A DNA stretch of 64,000 nucleotides from Otis tarda (lineage: Eukaryota > Chordata > Aves > Otidiformes > Otididae): assembly GCA_026413225.1 (NCBI GenBank), contig CM048553.1, positions 115,574,690 through 115,638,689 of the forward strand, given 5' to 3'. Both the position numbers and the translations under genes were made by a program. Shown piece by piece: positions 61,301 through 64,000 of the stretch. The notes below the pieces were generated by a model that saw only the letters and a program-made list of their open reading frames with translations, was not told the DNA's origin and ran no database searches. Numbering within the stretch: position 1 is the first letter of the stretch; each line of letters begins with the position of its first letter.

Positions 61301-64000
61301 AGCACTTTGTAATGCGTGATTTAACCCTGCTGATTTCATTATAATGATCTGAATGAGACACGTATGATGAAGTAACTTAAGACCCATGAATCTCTGGACT
61401 GTAAAAGGAGAAAGGAATCTGTAAAAGAAGCCTGGTGAGACAACTCGCCCTCCCAACTCGAGACCCTGCTGCTCCCTCATAGGTTTGCTTTGAGGAAAAT
61501 GCTAAGGTCTGGAGTCTAAAAAGGACTTCACTGCCATAGCGGTGGTGTGAAACCAATTATTTAACTTATGGTGCTTGGTCCTCCAAGCCTGCTCCACAAC
61601 CCTGACTGGAGTGACACTATAAAGTGTAGGGAAAGCAGGTGCCTTAGAATGAGATTCAAAAAAAGCCTTCCACTCAGCTCAAAATCCCAGCACAAAATCC
61701 TCTCCCTAAAAATACAGAAAAAAACCCCCATGTTATTTCTCCCTTTTATGTTAATATTGGTCAGATAGCTGTTGCACAAGTGAAGCAGGCTCTGTCTAAG
61801 CCTCTCAGAGGAGGAAGAAAATGTAGCTCCTAATCTTATTTGGGCATGAACTGGGGTCTGAACTGCTTAACCACATCTCCTACGTGTCATGCTCAAAAGC
61901 AGATCCCTATGTGTGGGGAGCCTGCAGCAGCCTAGGTACAGTGGAGCTGGGTAGCAGCTCAGCTGTAGTCCTGAGGATCATAATTTTTCATTGAGAACCA
62001 TAAACCATACTTCAATGACTTTCGGGATCTGTGCCTAATTTTCTTTCTGGCATTGGCTCTCCAGGTTCCATATAACCGGAGGACTTTTTCCAGGCCTTGT
62101 AAAAAGGCCACTGTGGGGGGATGGAAAGCAGAGGCTGCCCAGAGGATGGGAAACACGGATGAAGGCAGAGGCATAGTTGGTGGGGGCTTGGGTTGGAATG
62201 CACCTTGAGGCTGCAGTGGTGTCACTTCCAGGTGGCTGCATTCCCACACCAGTTGCTAGGCTGGCATGGTCTTTTTCTTTGTAAGCTCTGCAGAGGCAAA
62301 CATACAGAAGGGTATGAAAGCAAATGTCCTTCCTGCGTTCGACCTATCCACTGATCCCACTGCCTGCTCCTATCTCTACATCCATGGCTGCAAACTATCA
62401 TCTGTCACAGGGTGTATATCTTCCTGGAACAGATTTTTCGTGGCTGGAGAAGAGAATCTGCACAGGTATATGTCTTTTCAGGTATATATCCTGTAGGGTA
62501 AAATCCAGGGCAAAAGCATGTCTTATTCCCTTCCTTTATATGCCCTTTTAGTAATTTCAAATCCTGTTCACCTTCCCTACTTTTTATGGCTGTTTTTCAT
62601 ACAACTTTTAATTAACAATAACTTTTCACATTAAAATTTAATTAATTTTTCCCCCATAATGAATCATTGGTCAACAATTCACAGCAAGTCTTAATAAAAT
62701 CCGATGTAATTACTCTCTACACGTCCTGAGAACATTACAAACACTTGGTTCTTATGGTCACGATGATTAAAGAATTGAATTTGCTGAATATTATTGTTAG
62801 AGCTTACACATCCACCAAATCAAATGTATTGGTCCTTTGTGCTAGATTTGTAAAAACTATACTTTACTCAGCCAAGCTACTCAGCTAAATCCTTTCTATC
62901 AGCTTGGAATTGGAAAGGACTGTGAAGTCTGTAGGAAAATTTGTAAGTGCCATTCTTCTTTTTGTTCTTATTGCTTGGATTGCTGATTGCATTCTCCCCT
63001 GTCTGCCTCACTGGATTTTCCACCAGGGATTTACAACAGCTCACTGTATAAAGAAGGAAATAACAAAATAATTAATGACCCATCGATGCCTGCCAATTCT
63101 GAAGAGGTTATTTACCTGGGGCTTTCAAGTATTTCATAATTATTTGGTGCTACTGACTGCTTTTGCCAAGTCCACATATTTCCGTATGCCTTCTGCAGAC
63201 TGCACAAATACATTCCAGGGTTCCAATTATGTACCAGCTCAGCCCTACACATAGCTCTTTCACTCAATTTACGATGCTCTCAGGTGTTCCTTAGGATTCA
63301 GCATGCACTACGCCACTCGTCACATACCTATCATCACTTCTTATGTGTCAAAGGCTCATTTTGCCTTCTTTGGCCCTCCTCGCTCTCTATACTTGCACAT
63401 AAATCATTCCTATGTTAGCAGCACACAAACAAACGGCAAGATTCTTGCTGTGATGCTTCACTGAGGCCACTTCACAACGAGTTTAGAAAATAAACAGGTA
63501 GAAAATTAATTATTTAAAATGCAGAAGACCTCTGGTCTATGTTGCTAAGCACTGACCTACATTTACAACATGAAAACCCTATTTAGCAGAACTGGACTAA
63601 ATGCACAAGAGATCTCAGGAAATCAATAGCTTCTCAATAGCTTTTGAGACAGAAGGACCCCCACACTGCCACGTAAGGACCAGTGCCTTCTTGAGTCTGA
63701 AGGCAGATTGCATTTGTCTTGCTTTCCTTATAAATCACAAGTGTTGCAGACCCTTCACATCCACCCACCACCCTGCAGGTGTTAGTATTAAACCCTGCTC
63801 TCCATTCCAGGTGGGCTTGATTTTGACTGAGTGTCACCTCCTCCGTACCAGTAAAGGTGCCCCTTTGGGTGTCAGTGTAGGTGATCAGGACAACTGAAAC
63901 CTGGTTTTACATAAACTAAGATATACAATCTGTCTCTGTCGTCAAACTGGTAGCAAATCTCAGATCTATTCACAGTCTCTCTATACTGATCACAACAATG
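55372..64000. other. Non-coding stretch with a possible conserved block
   Basis: No gene, RNA gene or nameable mobile element. The part at about 57.7-58.2 kb is low in simple repeats and rich in TAAT-type and other factor-site-like words, and holds a perfect 9-bp inverted repeat. The last 6 kb is AT-rich with TTAATTAA-like words. Confidence 0.55.
58086..58108. other. Perfect 9-bp inverted repeat
   Basis: AGCTCACAT, spacer GATTA, ATGTGAGCT. The arms are exact reverse complements. It may be a small stem-loop or a paired binding site; the spacer completes a GATTA homeodomain-type core. Function unknown. Confidence 0.75.

Noticed and set aside
1..64000. CRISPR arrays, operons, bacterial promoters and ribosome binding sites
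   Set aside because: The sequence is vertebrate nuclear DNA. No regularly spaced repeats of the CRISPR kind are present.

Overview
The window is bird nuclear DNA, most likely from a neoavian species, and it reads as a gene-poor intergenic or intronic stretch. The avian call rests on its mobile elements. There are several CR1 LINE fragments, some ending in the CR1 3' signature of ATTCTATG-type repeats. There are also solo endogenous-retrovirus LTRs, including the LTR type that opens with TG(T)GCTGGTTTTGGCTGGG and the type with TGTCGT...ACGACA ends, both of which I associate with neoavian genomes. I find no host protein-coding exon, tRNA, rRNA or CRISPR array that I can support. The many short open frames lack recognisable domains, and the longest (274 codons at 23520-24344) lies antisense inside an LTR.

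Layout: 1-9260 is AT-rich single-copy-looking DNA with a CA microsatellite and one strong hairpin. A decayed CR1 tail lies near 9.26-9.43 kb and a 3'-truncated LTR at 13.42-13.90 kb. From 23.2 to 27.15 kb is an insertion cluster: an 1150-bp solo LTR with perfect 5-bp target duplications, a 604-bp LTR carrying TA and ATA microsatellites, a minus-strand CR1 3' end interrupted by a 216-bp LTR, and a 735-bp LTR. A CR1 reverse-transcriptase and 3'-end fragment is at 32.28-33.26 kb, and a separate CR1 endonuclease fragment with many stops is at 36.49-37.86 kb. At 40.85-42.54 kb a CR1 3' end is split by a 1044-bp solo LTR with perfect GCCGC duplications. A last short CR1 tail is at 46.09-46.28 kb. 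From 46.3 kb to the end I see no recognisable mobile element. One block near 57.7-58.2 kb has the look of a conserved regulatory element, but that needs an alignment to test.

The only functional logic visible is that of the mobile elements. CR1 supplies an endonuclease and reverse transcriptase for target-primed insertion, and all copies here are fragments or mutated. The LTRs are promoter, enhancer and polyadenylation units left after recombination removed the retroviral interior. The most notable is the 216-bp LTR, which carries two perfect GGGACTTTCC kappaB-type motifs in a 31-bp repeat and has its AATAAA just after the TATA box, an arrangement known from avian alpharetrovirus LTRs. I did not find a new multi-gene system.
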